64,000 bases of DNA, taken from Leptodactylus fallax. Taxonomy: Eukaryota; Chordata; Amphibia; Anura; Leptodactylidae. Shown here in pieces: positions 34,662-46,968 of the stretch. Positions within the stretch are counted from its first letter, which is position 1, and every line of letters starts with the position of its first letter. The DNA lies in assembly GCA_947044405.1 (NCBI GenBank), contig CAMRHE010000077.1:4203001-4267000 (forward strand), written 5' to 3'. A program made the position numbers and the translations under genes. The notes beneath the pieces are model-generated. The model saw only the letters and a program-made list of their open reading frames with translations, was not told the origin of the DNA and searched no databases.

Positions 34662-35178
34662 GGCTGGGTTCACACTACCGTTGTTAATGTCCGTTGCTGT
34701 CTTCCGTCATAGGATGACAGCAATGGTCATTAACTGTGGAAGAAAACAGACACAGACTGAGTCTGTGTTCGTTCCTATTAACACTAATGTAAACAACATG
34801 ATGGACACTGTCTTCCAGTGTCTTTCTTGTACGGTCTAGTCCTGCTGCTCCTGTATCTTCTTGAAGTGAAACGCCTCGCCAGCTGTGATATCCCAGATCC
34901 CTTCTGTTGAAGGAGCTGATTGGCCTCAGCGGTCATGTGACCACTGAGGCCAATCAGCAGCCTCAGGAAATGACCCTGGGATGTCACAGGTAGTGCCTGA
35001 TTGGCCTCAGTGGTCATGTGCGGCGGGGCTTCCACCAGACCACGCAGGGAGGCATCGGGAAAGGTGAATATAATTTTTTTTTTTTTTTTTTTTACATCTT
35101 TTCCCCTCACCCGGCCTATTATAAAAATAAAATTTTTGCCCAGACAACCCCTTTAACAATGGTAGTGTGAACCCAGCC
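34662..35178. mobile_element. TAA-flanked Harbinger-like element with nested repeats
   Basis: Left end GGCTGGGTTCACACTACCG, right end CGGT-like AATGGTAGTGTGAACCCAGCC, TAA on both sides, 517 bp. Inside are three blocks around TGATTGGCCTCAGNGGTCATGTG, one of which pairs as a hairpin, then a poly(T) run and CAGACAACCCCTTT, which suggests a T2-like element sits inside. Confidence 0.68.
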
Positions 35179-35649
35179 TAAGGAGCATTAAAGTGTGTGT
35201 GTAGGGTGCACTATACTATGTGGGGGGTATTAATGGGGCATTATTGCCCCCTCCCGCCAGTATAGTTCTCCATTAGTGCTCCCTAAACAGTATAATGGTT
35301 CTGATTGTTCCCTACAAAGTATAATGTCCTAATGTCACTGCCACGCCCACATGACATCACAGGTGACACAAGCCTATGTATTATCTACATGAAAAAAAAA
35401 TTCAAGAAAAATGTGAAAAACAGCTGTTACACCTCCTTTTTTCCATTATTTAAAAAATAAATAAAAATGACCTAATAATAAATCTGAAAAAAGACAATAA
35501 AAATATTTAACCTGAATGAAAAAAAAAATGTTATAGCCCTCAAATCCGCATGTACCATAAAAAATACTCAAAAAATGTGTCCAGTCAGGAAGCAGGAAAA
35601 AGGTCCCGGACATGAAGGGGTTAATATGCAAATGCACTGAACTACAACC

Positions 35650-36134
35650 TCCAGCAGTGCAGGCTGAAAACGTGCAACATGTGCCCTGTCACCCCCAGCA
35701 GTCCCAGGCGAGAGGCTGAGCTGAGCTGAGCTGAGCTGAGCTGCGGCTCAGTGACTGCACAATGCTCAGATACAGGCCGCTTGTGTACAATGCTCTGCTA
35801 AAGCTACAGCGTGAGGTAATTCCGTATAAATATCCTTTCCCGCCCTGTCACCCTTGTTATGGTGCCGGGTAAATAATCCCACGTCCAGAATGTGCGCGGC
35901 GCTGTACACAGCAGCTGTCACTTCACGTAAACCTGTCGCTTGTTTCTAGCCCGCACTTTCCACACGGCCGTAGCCTTTCCCTCATTTTAAAACAATATCA
36001 CTATAACCTAAAAAAAAAATGTGTATATTTTCTATCCCATGCAGTAATCTGACTATACCGCCCTGTGTGCACAGAGGGCTCGTGTATATACAAGTATCCG
36101 TGTGGAAAGTGCGGCTGTAGGCGGGATGACCAAG
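35650..36134 (+). promoter_or_regulatory. ARMC8: CpG-rich promoter and 5' UTR of ARMC8
   Basis: The stretch ending in ARMC8 exon 1 is markedly richer in CpG and GC than its AT-rich flanks, and CpG richness carries on into intron 1 to about 36260. This fits a housekeeping CpG-island promoter. No TATA box was identified near the start. The transcription start cannot be placed from sequence alone. A short GCTGA pentamer array lies within it at 35715-35743. Confidence 0.6.
35715..35743. repeat. GCTGA pentanucleotide array
   Basis: Nearly six perfect tandem copies of a GCTGA unit within the CpG-rich region upstream of ARMC8. Confidence 0.9.
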
Positions 36135-36179
36135 ATGGCGTGTGTGCTGGAGCCTCCGCTCCGGATGAGCGTGCTGTCT
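36135..36179 (+). CDS. ARMC8: ARMC8 exon 1, coding part
   Basis: Encodes [15 protein letters not shown], matching the longer human isoform start MACLLETPIRMSVLS. The donor is GTGAGT. The ATG has A at -3 and G at +4. A second in-frame ATG lies 9 nt upstream at 36126-36128 and would add Met-Thr-Lys; the homologous start is 36135, which I chose. A third in-frame ATG (36165-36167) lies within the exon. Confidence 0.93.
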
Positions 36180-37408
36180 GTGAGTATGTCAACGGGGTCA
36201 GGCCGCACCCAGCCCGGGCAGCGTGGGCACCGATGTGCAGTAGTGTGTGGGTACATGGCGCCTGCCTGGTAAGGGGAGGGTCGTCGTATTTGGGGCAGAG
36301 GCCTCTGTGCACCTGGCTTGTACAAGTGAAGTGGCTCTTATGACTAGTAGTGAGCAGTGCAGGAGACTTGTGACAGGGCATCATGTCCTATGTGCAACTA
36401 GTCAGCCTTACCCTGGCATTAATCCCTATCATATAGCGGTCAGTACTACTACTCCCAGCAAGTTTACCTAGTTATTTGCAGTGTTTGGGCACTAGGGTGA
36501 CCAGATTTATTGCCTGATATCTGTTGCTGTGTCATGCCACCTGCCTGTGGCACCCTGGCGACTTTTTGGTCTTTTTATTGGGGCATACTGGCAGTGTTGC
36601 TAGGTGACGGGCTGATTGTGAGCCCTGCGTTGTCGTTGTCTCTTCCTAATACTTCATATAAAGTTGTATCAAGTGTGGGGGAAGTGATGTGACGTGACGT
36701 AGGTTGTGGATGTGACACTTTATACATGTATCACATGACTGTATATCATGATGTGTACGTCTGTCAGCTCCAAGTTGTCATTTCATGGTGCCCGGTGCGA
36801 TTGTATGGGGGCAAATTCAGTTTTAATGTGGCTGACAAAATCACAGTACGTTACATGATAGCACCATGTAGTGGAACTGGTGTATTGGCCACATTTACTA
36901 TGCCTTGTATGCCAGCTCTGTGCAAAAAAGTTTGTGACTTTATAAAATCTGCACCGCCTTCACCGAAAAGGGGGTGTGGCAAAGGTGTGCAATGGACGAC
37001 AGATTTACCATCATTTACGCCAGATTCCTGGCATACGTTTCTATCTAGGCAAACAGACCGGTGGAGGTTTCACCTGATTTATGAGAAGGCGTAAAGGCCT
37101 TAAAGGGCCGGAGTCCTTGGTTCAAATCCTGCCAAGGACATACTCTCTGTAAGGGAGTTTGTATGTTCTCCCCGGGTTTCCTCCCACACTCCAAAGACAT
37201 ACTGATAGGGAATGTAGATTGTGAGCACTATACGGGACAGTGACTGTCAATGTCTGTAAAGCGCTGCGGAATATGATGGCGCCATATAAGTAAGCTAAAT
37301 AAATAAAGGCATACGCCACATCCTATATGAGGTGCACCCTCCATAGGCTCCAGGGCTATGAAGACTGATGTGAGGAACGCCAGTTTTCATAAATTTGCCC
37401 TGTGTGTG

Positions 37409-37465
<57 letters not shown>

Positions 37466-40400
37466 CACACATGTGTCCACTTCTACTTTAGCTCGAATCT
37501 GGTTAGAGGTGTTTTCCTATGAACATAACCAAAGTTATATTTATAGACAATTTAAAGGTAAACTTAAAAATTTTGCAGACTTTTAAAGATTTTCTGTAAC
37601 CATCTTAGTGGTGACATCTGTTGGCTTGATCGGTTGCCAATGGATACGACATGAATGCAGGAACGTTCAATGGTCTGGGACTGGTCAGGCACCCAACAAT
37701 GATTTCCTTATTGTGACCGGATTATCTTCTCATAAATGTTGTGTCCCTGCTTTCATATCCTGTCCACAATAAGGAGATCATGGCTGGTTTCTGATAAGTC
37801 CCAGCCAGTAGAAAGTTCCTGCATTCATGGTTGTATCTTTTGGCAACCAATCAGGGCAAAAGACTGCCATGGATCAGACAATTATCACCAATCCTGAAGA
37901 TAGAGGATAATTTATAGTAACATAATAAATACCCTTTTAAGTCTAAGGCTCCACAAAGCGGGCCGCTGCCGGGAAAAACCACAGCGGAAACGCATCGTGG
38001 TTTTTCCTGCAGCACTTTTCACAGAAAGTCTACATCGGTTTATTCTGGGGATTTTCTGCCTCAATTATATCTATAGGGAAACTGCCAGCGTTTCCGTAGG
38101 AATAATTGACATGTGATTTCCAAAACCGCACATATTTTTCTGCAATGTGTGGATGGTATTCGCTTCGCAGTGACTGTAAAATGCTGCGCCCAAACCGTGG
38201 TGTTTACGCTGCGTCGGTCCCCAGTCTTAAAGGGGTTGTCCGACATAAACTAAAACTTTAATACTAAGCTAATTCCCCTCCCCCCGCCTAACTTCTAATT
38301 TACTGTATATTTACCTATATGACCACCTCAGGCACATTTTCTGATTTCCCAGCAGCCCCCCCCCCAGGTAAGTATCGTGGGGTATGGAGGGGGTTTGGGG
38401 GACTGAGTTACTTAGTTAAGTAGGTAGGGCTAGTAGTCCACGGGCTAGCTAGGGAAATGGGGGGGGTGGGGGGTTGTGAGGGGAGGGAATGAGAGGAGGG
38501 ATCTGAGTGAACAGCAATGCATCATGGTAGTTGTAGGTTAAGACAGCAGGAAGCTACCCATGTAAATAAATGCAGAAGATGCCAGGAGCTCCTAGAGAAA
38601 CCCAGAAAAATCACTCAAAACACTGCTAAAGGTATTTGGGTGCATTTATTAACCCATTAATAGCACTAACAGACCTTTTTTAAAAATAGCGTTTTTGCCC
38701 GGAAAACCCCTTTAATGGCTGAAATCCCTGCTCATGCTGAGCTTAGGAGTCCAGTGTGGAGAGACTCAATGATTCTCTGTATAAATATGCATAGAGATAG
38801 AGGTCCGTCAGTGAGTTAACCCTCCCTGGACTCGTAAGGCCAGACTGAGCTGAGATGTAAATGAATAAACCACAAGTTCTATAGTTGTCGTGGGAAAACA
38901 TTCAGGATATCAATCTGCTCAGCTCCTCCTGTTCTATAACATGCTTCTATGACATGATATATTTAGGTTTTATTTCCCTTTAATTGATAAACCAGTGGAA
39001 CCAGTTCTGTCCTAAATGGTTATGAAAATATACATAACTCACCTGTAAGGGCAGAAAAAAACAGTATAAAATAAGATATCAGCACAAATCTATTACATAC
39101 TTTAAGAACTTCCATGTTACGTCTTACTTCCATGCTGGTAACAAGTGCCAGTTTTAGACTTTCTAAGGCTCAGTTCACATCTGCGTGGTAGTCCTGCACG
39201 CACAACTTTGTTGTCTGCCAATTTCAGTTTAAAAACTAAAGTCTGACGGACTCCCATTATAGTCAATGAGGGTCTGTCAAGCTCTGTATGTATCCTTTGA
39301 AGGACCAGAACAACGGACAGCCCGGCACAGATGGGAACTTGGCCTCTCCAGAATAAAGGAATTTTACAATGTATATGCTCATGGGCAACAGGAACACAGC
39401 AAAAGCAAGCTTTCATTTCACAGTGCAAGTCTGATTTATTTTCCATCCTGCAGTGAAAGTCATAGGAAAGGGTTTACCTAAACCAACATGGAGAATCTCC
39501 CCTGGTGTAAACAAGTCAAGGCTTTCATAGATTCTCAAGGTGGCCGCTGTGTCCTCCACTGCACAGGTGCTGAGTGTTTAGCGTAGGTGCAGCTCTGAAC
39601 ATCCTGCCCCTGTACTGAACACTTTAGTACTTCTGCATTAGAGAACAGAGAGCTCATATTGGGAATCTCTGGATGCTGCAGCTTGTTTGTATCAGTGGAC
39701 ATTACAGGTGTTTCTCCATGTGGGTGCAGGTAAACCTTTTAGTGATTTATCAAGTTTTTTTGTTTTTTTTTTTGTTGCCATCATGACTTTTGTAAACTTC
39801 ATCCAGAAAACATATGACCCCTTTATTGTTGTGCAGATTATAATAATATGGGGTGATCAATGTACTGTAAACTTTGGGAGCCAGTTAACCGCGCCATAAG
39901 CCAGATGTAAGTTGTTTATAAGAACAATCATATCCGTAGAAAATAACTCATTAAGTGACGCGCCAACAGAAAATTTCCTGGTGCCAGTCTCTCTGGGATT
40001 CCTCTAGCCCGGATGTAACTATAGACTTGTATAACTGGGACAGCTCTGACCTGTTGTATATTTGTTGTACTTTTGCCATGCTGCTCTTACACCCGCTACA
40101 TTTTTAATTACACGAGAAAAAAAGGGCTAATCTGCTGACAGCTCTTACTCATATCCAGACAGATGACTGGCCAGTTGAAATCTCTGGACGCCTGATATTT
40201 TTTTCCTCTCCCCCCAAAGGGAGAATCCTTTAGGGTTCAGCGTGACCATTCCCTCACAAATTTGATTGTCAGGCTATTCTGCCAAAAGCAGGTTTGTATG
40301 GTCAGTTTAAAAGGGTTGTCTAGCAGGAATTTGTTTCCAGCAGGCACCTAAGGGGTTAACCCCCCCCCCCTTCCCAAAAAACAAAAACACAGCAATATCC

Positions 40401-43400
40401 ACTGTTGCCTTTTATAAATTGAGTGGATCCCTGCTCGTATGGTCTTCTTGATCTCATTTTGACACATAGTAACTTCCTGGAAGTGCTTGCTTATGCTAGG
40501 TTCACACTAGCGTTCGGGATTACGTCTTTCGGGTCCCCATGCAGAAATTCTGTCCGCTTAAAAAGTGGTTATTACCAAATTTTATACTGAAACCGGTGGA
40601 GAGAAAAGACCTACTTGCGGGACTTTTCTCTCCGCCGATTTTAAGTGGATTCTGCGGCAATGTCTCCTACAGAGAGTCCAACGCTAGTGTGAATCCAGCC
40701 TTAGCAAGTCACTGACCACAATTTGACCCACCTCTGCCCCTGACTGACTGTGTTTTGGGGCCCTGACTGGGAAATAGAGACCAGCTGTAATCCAATAAGT
40801 CTTGGAATGTTTTTTTTTTTTTTTTTGGTACCCTAAGCGGACCCGAAGAACGGAAACCTGAACACTAGTATGAATCTAGTGTTAGTAATAGAATATAATA
40901 ATTACAGCATAACATAAATTTATATGATCAACTTTACTACATTCTTACTAAACTGAATATTCATTTAATAAATTCATCATACAATATTAATAATTTAATG
41001 TTTGTTATCTTTATTTTGAAGCCATGTTGAAGTTGATAAATTTCTACTGACTTTGACTCCACAAGTCTGCTCAGGCAGCACCCTCATAAGCTGGCCTTTT
41101 GTGGTTAGTTTTCAGTGATGTGTGGACTAGTCTGGGCTTTCATTCATGGGATTCTGATCTGTCTGTTTATAATAAACAACTTTTCACCTCGTGCACCTGA
41201 CACTTTACTTTTTTTTTTTATGGCCCCATACGCACGCCCATGTATTATCATGGTTCCATGTACGGGGCTGTGAGCCTAGGGCACATCTCAGAACAGGTCC
41301 GATTGCTGTCCGTTTTGCAGGCCAGTCTCACTACATGAAATGGATGGATACATGGAGGGCACAGATGGCACAATAACATCCATAGCTAACTGTTCCATTT
41401 TCACACGGGCCATAGATGTATACATTTGTGTACTTGTAACCTAAGACTAAGACCTCCTAATTATATTTATGGCCTACTCTACCTCCAAATGCCTACAATG
41501 TAATAGGAAGGGGTATATAGGAAAAATGTGTCATGCTTCATGGGATGTTATTTTAGGGTGGGTTCACACTTGCGGCGCCACTCCGTCCGCTACGAATCCG
41601 ACCTAAATGTCAGAAAACTGTATAGGCACTGGATAGGGGAAGGATTGCGACGCACACCCACGCATTGCTTTAAAACCCCATTCAAGTGAATGGGGTTTTA
41701 AGCAATGCGTCGCAGTCCTTCCCCTATCCAGTGCCTATACAGTTTTCTGACATTTAGGTCGGATTCGCAGCAGACGCAGTGCCGCCGCAAGTGTGAACCC
41801 ACCCTTACAGAGGTATAGATCTAATAGATCTGCAAAGTATAGATCTAATACAGATGCAGTACTTTCTAAAATACAGAGATAAAAACAGGATAAACAATGT
41901 ATTTTATGGACTTTTTTTAGGTCTGTATTTCAATACTCAAGTGTAGATGAGGCTTTAAAGGGGATGTTCTGGATTTGAAGATAGTTGATACTGATGACCT
42001 GTGCACAGGGTAGGTCATCAGTGTCAGCTTGGTCTAGGTCTGACACCAAGACCCCATCCCGATCATTTGTTTTTCGGCCCCCGGAAGCCATATACCACGT
42101 ATATGGCAAGAAGCAGCTCTGCTCCTATTCAAGCGAATGGGAGTGGGGCTGAAGTTCCAAGTGCCCCTGCGACACTATATACGGACCAGAAGCTCCATAC
42201 AGTGTGGTGGCGCATCGAACTGCAGCCTGTGGAACTGTGGATAGGTCATCATTATTAACTACCTTCAGGTCCTGGACAATCTTTTAGGGTGGTCAGCCAA
42301 ATGCTTCAGATAGCTGTTGGCCAACAGCTATTCCTTCTTACCTCCCTGACTGTGCAAGCATGTGTTCTCAATGGGGAAAGGTAATACTGCCAGACACTGC
42401 TAGCTTTTGGCTTATCTCAGTCTAAGTCCCCTATTTATTGAGAAAAAACAAACAAACAGCCAGTTGTTTATGAAGGGTTCAGAGTATGTTACAGTAGAGT
42501 CTAAAGTTTGGCATACTGACTTGGCAGCTATGTTTCCAAAAAGACGACTGCAGCCTCCTCATTTGGCTTCTGCTGTAAGTATTCTACCAGGCGCTGATGC
42601 AGGACCTTCATGGGTTGGCACGTCTGTCTATTCTACTGTACCTGTGCTAAACACTTCTGGAGCAGTACACAACGCAACTTTCACCATCTTGGAAGTCTAT
42701 GAATGTGGTACTTTTGTTTTCATCAGTGAAGGCTAAAGTATAACCTGAAGTGAAGAACAACATGTTATGTCATGGGATGGCCTTCTATGTGGCAGTGCTA
42801 TATGAAGGTATACAGCTGTATTTCATAGGTTTTTATGCATTCGGCATTAAAACCATAAGTTCAGCATATGCTCCATCAGGCGCTGCGTATTGTACCATAT
42901 ACTCCTCTAGAAGTATAGCTTCAGCTCTAAACTAGAGGAATACTATGCAGTATACTGGAATACATACTATAACTACATATTCCCCGTTGTGTGTTTACAT
43001 CGCTGCATTGCCATTACAACTCTTTGCCATTATTCAGACAATGGTTTAGCACGCCAGAGTAGAGAATACACTCTATAAAGCGTTCTAGAAGGCATTAGTT
43101 TGGGCTCATCTCCTATGTAATGGGAAAGTGTCGCACAGGCCATAGAATTCCAGCTCATTTCCCTAGTAAGGCCTTGCTCATACTGTGACAATTTGATACA
43201 ATGTGTTTCTTGAGAGATGAACATTTTTCCTTTTGTATTTATTGTTACAAAAAAAAAAAAAATCTCAGGATTGTTGGATGAATGTATGTTTTGTGCCGCA
43301 TGTAATTTTAAGGCACTTGCAACAAATGCAAACTGTACGGGTTGAGCAGTTCATATATACTGGGCTGCATATCAATGGAGTAAAGGAGCCTGCAATGGCT

Positions 43401-46400
43401 GGGAATGAATGCTGGCAGCAATGTACAGTATTGCCTGCTGGGCTAACAGATGTAAAGTGCAACTATCCAATAAATGATATATCAAGGAAGAGACTCCGGA
43501 GCCGCCAGAAGAGGTCCAAAGAAGTAAATCTGCTCTAGAGGGGGTAACACTCATTACATAGGACTGTGATGATGCTAATAAAGCAAAATCATGGCTGAAA
43601 GAAAATCTGCCACAATTTACAAAAGTGAGGGTTATGGCAAGGAGGAGTCCAGAGCTGACGCTATTTTATATGGACACGTCTGACTCGAAGAGATTTCCGC
43701 CTATTGGCAGCGAGAAGGTCGCAGCTAAGGCTGGGTTCACATCTGCATTGGAAAATCCTTCACAGAGACCGTCACTTTCATTTTCAAACAGACAACCGAC
43801 AGACCCCATAGTCAACGGGGTCTGCCGAGTTCAGTATGTAACTTGTGTGTTCCCCAACAAACCCGAACAATGGAGAGCTGGTGCTAGTGTGAACCTAGTG
43901 TTAGCTTTTCTCATTCGGGAGAGGCGAGGAACAGACCACAAAAAGGAGACATCCATGTTCCACGAGGCAGGAGGATCCAGACAATACTCTTACATGACAC
44001 CTGGCAAAATCAGAGCAGGAGGAGGTAATCTCTTCTTCTGAGAACCTTCAAGACTGATCAAGAAAACAAGAAAGTTCCTGGAGAAATGGAAATGGTTGTC
44101 TATATCAGATATATAGGTCTTAGGTTTATAGAACAGAACATAAATTTATATGAATAACATTTATAAACTTTAACTTCCTCTCAATCTGTTAAATAACTAA
44201 TTAATTAGCTAATAATTTACTAATACGATATTAATCTGAATAATAAAAGTGTAGGTGTGCTTTTTTTTTTTTGTGTACATAGTCACAATCCCTTCTCACC
44301 GGTGACATTTTTCATTTTTGGCTGCCCCCCTTCCAAATCTCAAAACTTTTATTTTTTCCGTTCTCAGAGCCATATAAGGGTTTAATGTTTGCGGGACAAA
44401 TTGTACTTCATGATGCTGCGTTTTATTATTCTGTACAATGTACTGAGAAGCTGGAAAAAAAAATTCAGAATGGGGTGGATTTGAAGAAAAAATGCATTTG
44501 TGTGATTTTCTTACGAACTTCGTTTTTGCAATGTTCGCTCTGCAGCAAAAATGACGCGTCACCTTTATTCTATTACTACTTTTGTCATTGTATGTTTTGC
44601 GATCAACACTGTGGTTGGTTCCTTCTTGTATTTACGAGAGCATTGTGGTGCTGGTGTACAAACCCCTTAGGGATGTGAGACTTGTGTGGAACGCTCTGTA
44701 TTGATTTATGACCAGAATACAAAAAAAGTACTGGCTGTACAAGATTTTTGTGCAGCACAGATGTCAAGTGCTTCTCTAGATTGTTTTGACACAACCGCAT
44801 GGGAAGTTTTGCAGGATTCGTATGGAGAAGATATAGAAGGACTCACACACTGCATAACGGACTACATAAATTTTTGTGTGGACAACACAGTACCCACAAA
44901 AGTGGTGAGGTGCTTCTCCAACAACAAACCATGGATTAACGCTGATATAAAAACACTACTTAAGGAGAAAAAGATGGCATTCAGGACAAGAGATAAGGAG
45001 GGGTTGAGGGAAGTACAAAAGGAGCTGAGGCATCTAATCAGGCAAGGAAAAGCCAGTTATAAGGAAAAAATGGAAAAGCAAATGGAAAGAAAAGACATAA
45101 GGGGGGTCTGGGAGGGGCTTAAGTCAATTTCGGGTCATAAACAGTCGGTCTGCCAGATTGAGGCAGATGTTAACTGGCTTAATGAACTAAACCTATTCTT
45201 CAACAGATTTGATCACACACCAGCTCCTCCCACCCCAGAATGTCCTTCAGCTCCCCTCACCACAATGACTTCACCCCATTCACCCCATGTGGCTACTTCC
45301 CAACAGACCAGTAAATCCAGAAATCTGTCTTTATCTGACCACAGTCTGACCTTCACACGGGCCCAGGTGAGGAAGGAGATGAAAAAGATCAAAGCGAGGA
45401 AAGCCGCAGGGCTAGATGACATCAGTGCAAGGCTAATTAAGACTTGTGGGGACCAGCTGTGTGGTATAATTACATATATGTATAATATGAGCCTGAGGCA
45501 GGAAATAGTCCCTGAATTATGGAAATCTTCTTGTGTGGTACCAGTTCCAAAGAAACCTCACCCTATGGACCTCAACGACTACAGACCTGTAGCACTGACA
45601 TCCCACTTGATGAAGATCTTAGAGAGATTGGTTCTCACACATCTTCGCCCTCTAGTGAGCCCCGCTATGGACCCTCTCCAGTTTGCTTATCGACCGGGCA
45701 TTGGGGTAGATGATGCCATCATCCACCTTCTGCACAGGTGAGAATAATGTTCTTTGATTTCTCCAGTGCTTTTAACACCATACAGCCCAGGTTACTGAGA
45801 GACAAGCTGGGCCTTGCTGGAGTGGACCACCACCTCTCCAACTGGATCCTAGACTACCTCACAAATCGACCTCAATACGTGAGAGCCCAAGACTGTGTGT
45901 CAGGTACCGTGATCTGTAATACGGGGGCACCTCAGGGTACGGTTCTCGCCCCTTTCCTCTTCACACTGTACACTTCTGATTTTAGGTGCAACTCATCCAG
46001 CTGCTACCTACAGAAGTATTCTGACGACTCTGCAATAGTAGGCCTCATCACAGACGATGATGACAAGGAGTACAGAGAACTGAACCGGTTTTTTGTGGAC
46101 TGGTGCCACCGGAACCACCTGAAGATTAACGCGGGGAAGACCAAGGAGATGGTGGTAGACTTCCGTAAAGGCAGATGCCCTCCAAAACCAGTGGACATCC
46201 TGGGGACAGGCATCGAGATTGTGAACACCTATAAGTACCTGGGTCTGCTCCTTAATAATAAGCTGGACTGGGCAGATCATATGGAGGCCCTGTACAGGAA
46301 GGGCCACAGCAGGCTCTACCTGCTTAGGAAGCTGAGAGCCTTTGGAATCCGGGGGGCACTTCTTAGAACTTTCTTCAACTCGGTAGTGGCATCAGCCATC

Positions 46401-46909
46401 TTCTTTGGAGTGGCCTGCTGGGGGAGCAGTATATCAACCAGGGACAGAAATAAACTTGACAAGCTGATTAGAAGGGCCAGCTCTGTCCTGGGGAGCCCAC
46501 TGGACCCAGTGCAGGTGGTGGGTGACAGAAGGATACTGTCCGTGGTGAGCTCCATGCGGGAGAATAACTCCCATCCTATGCATGAGACTGTGATTGCGCT
46601 GGGCAGTACTGTCAGTGACCGACTGCTCCACCCTAGGTGTGAGAAGGAGCGCTATCGGAAGTCTTTCCTCCCCACCGCGGTTAGGCTGTACAACCAACAC
46701 CGACCTAAGCGGAGATCATTACATACAGAGAACTGAAATATCTCTCTGCCTGTTAAATCCCCCCCCCCCCCTGCTACTTCCTATCTGTCTGTCTGCTATT
46801 AATGTAATGCCTCTCACCTTGGAACATTCCTGTACATGTTGTATTTGTATTAGTATCTGCTTATCTTATCTTTGCTGCTGTAACACACTGAATTTCCCCA
46901 CTGTGGGAC

Positions 46910-46968
<59 letters not shown>

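Noticed and set aside
37119..37129. B-box sequence as part of a tRNA gene
   Set aside because: No acceptor stem, anticodon arm or A box fits; the downstream text is a SINE body with an A-rich tail.
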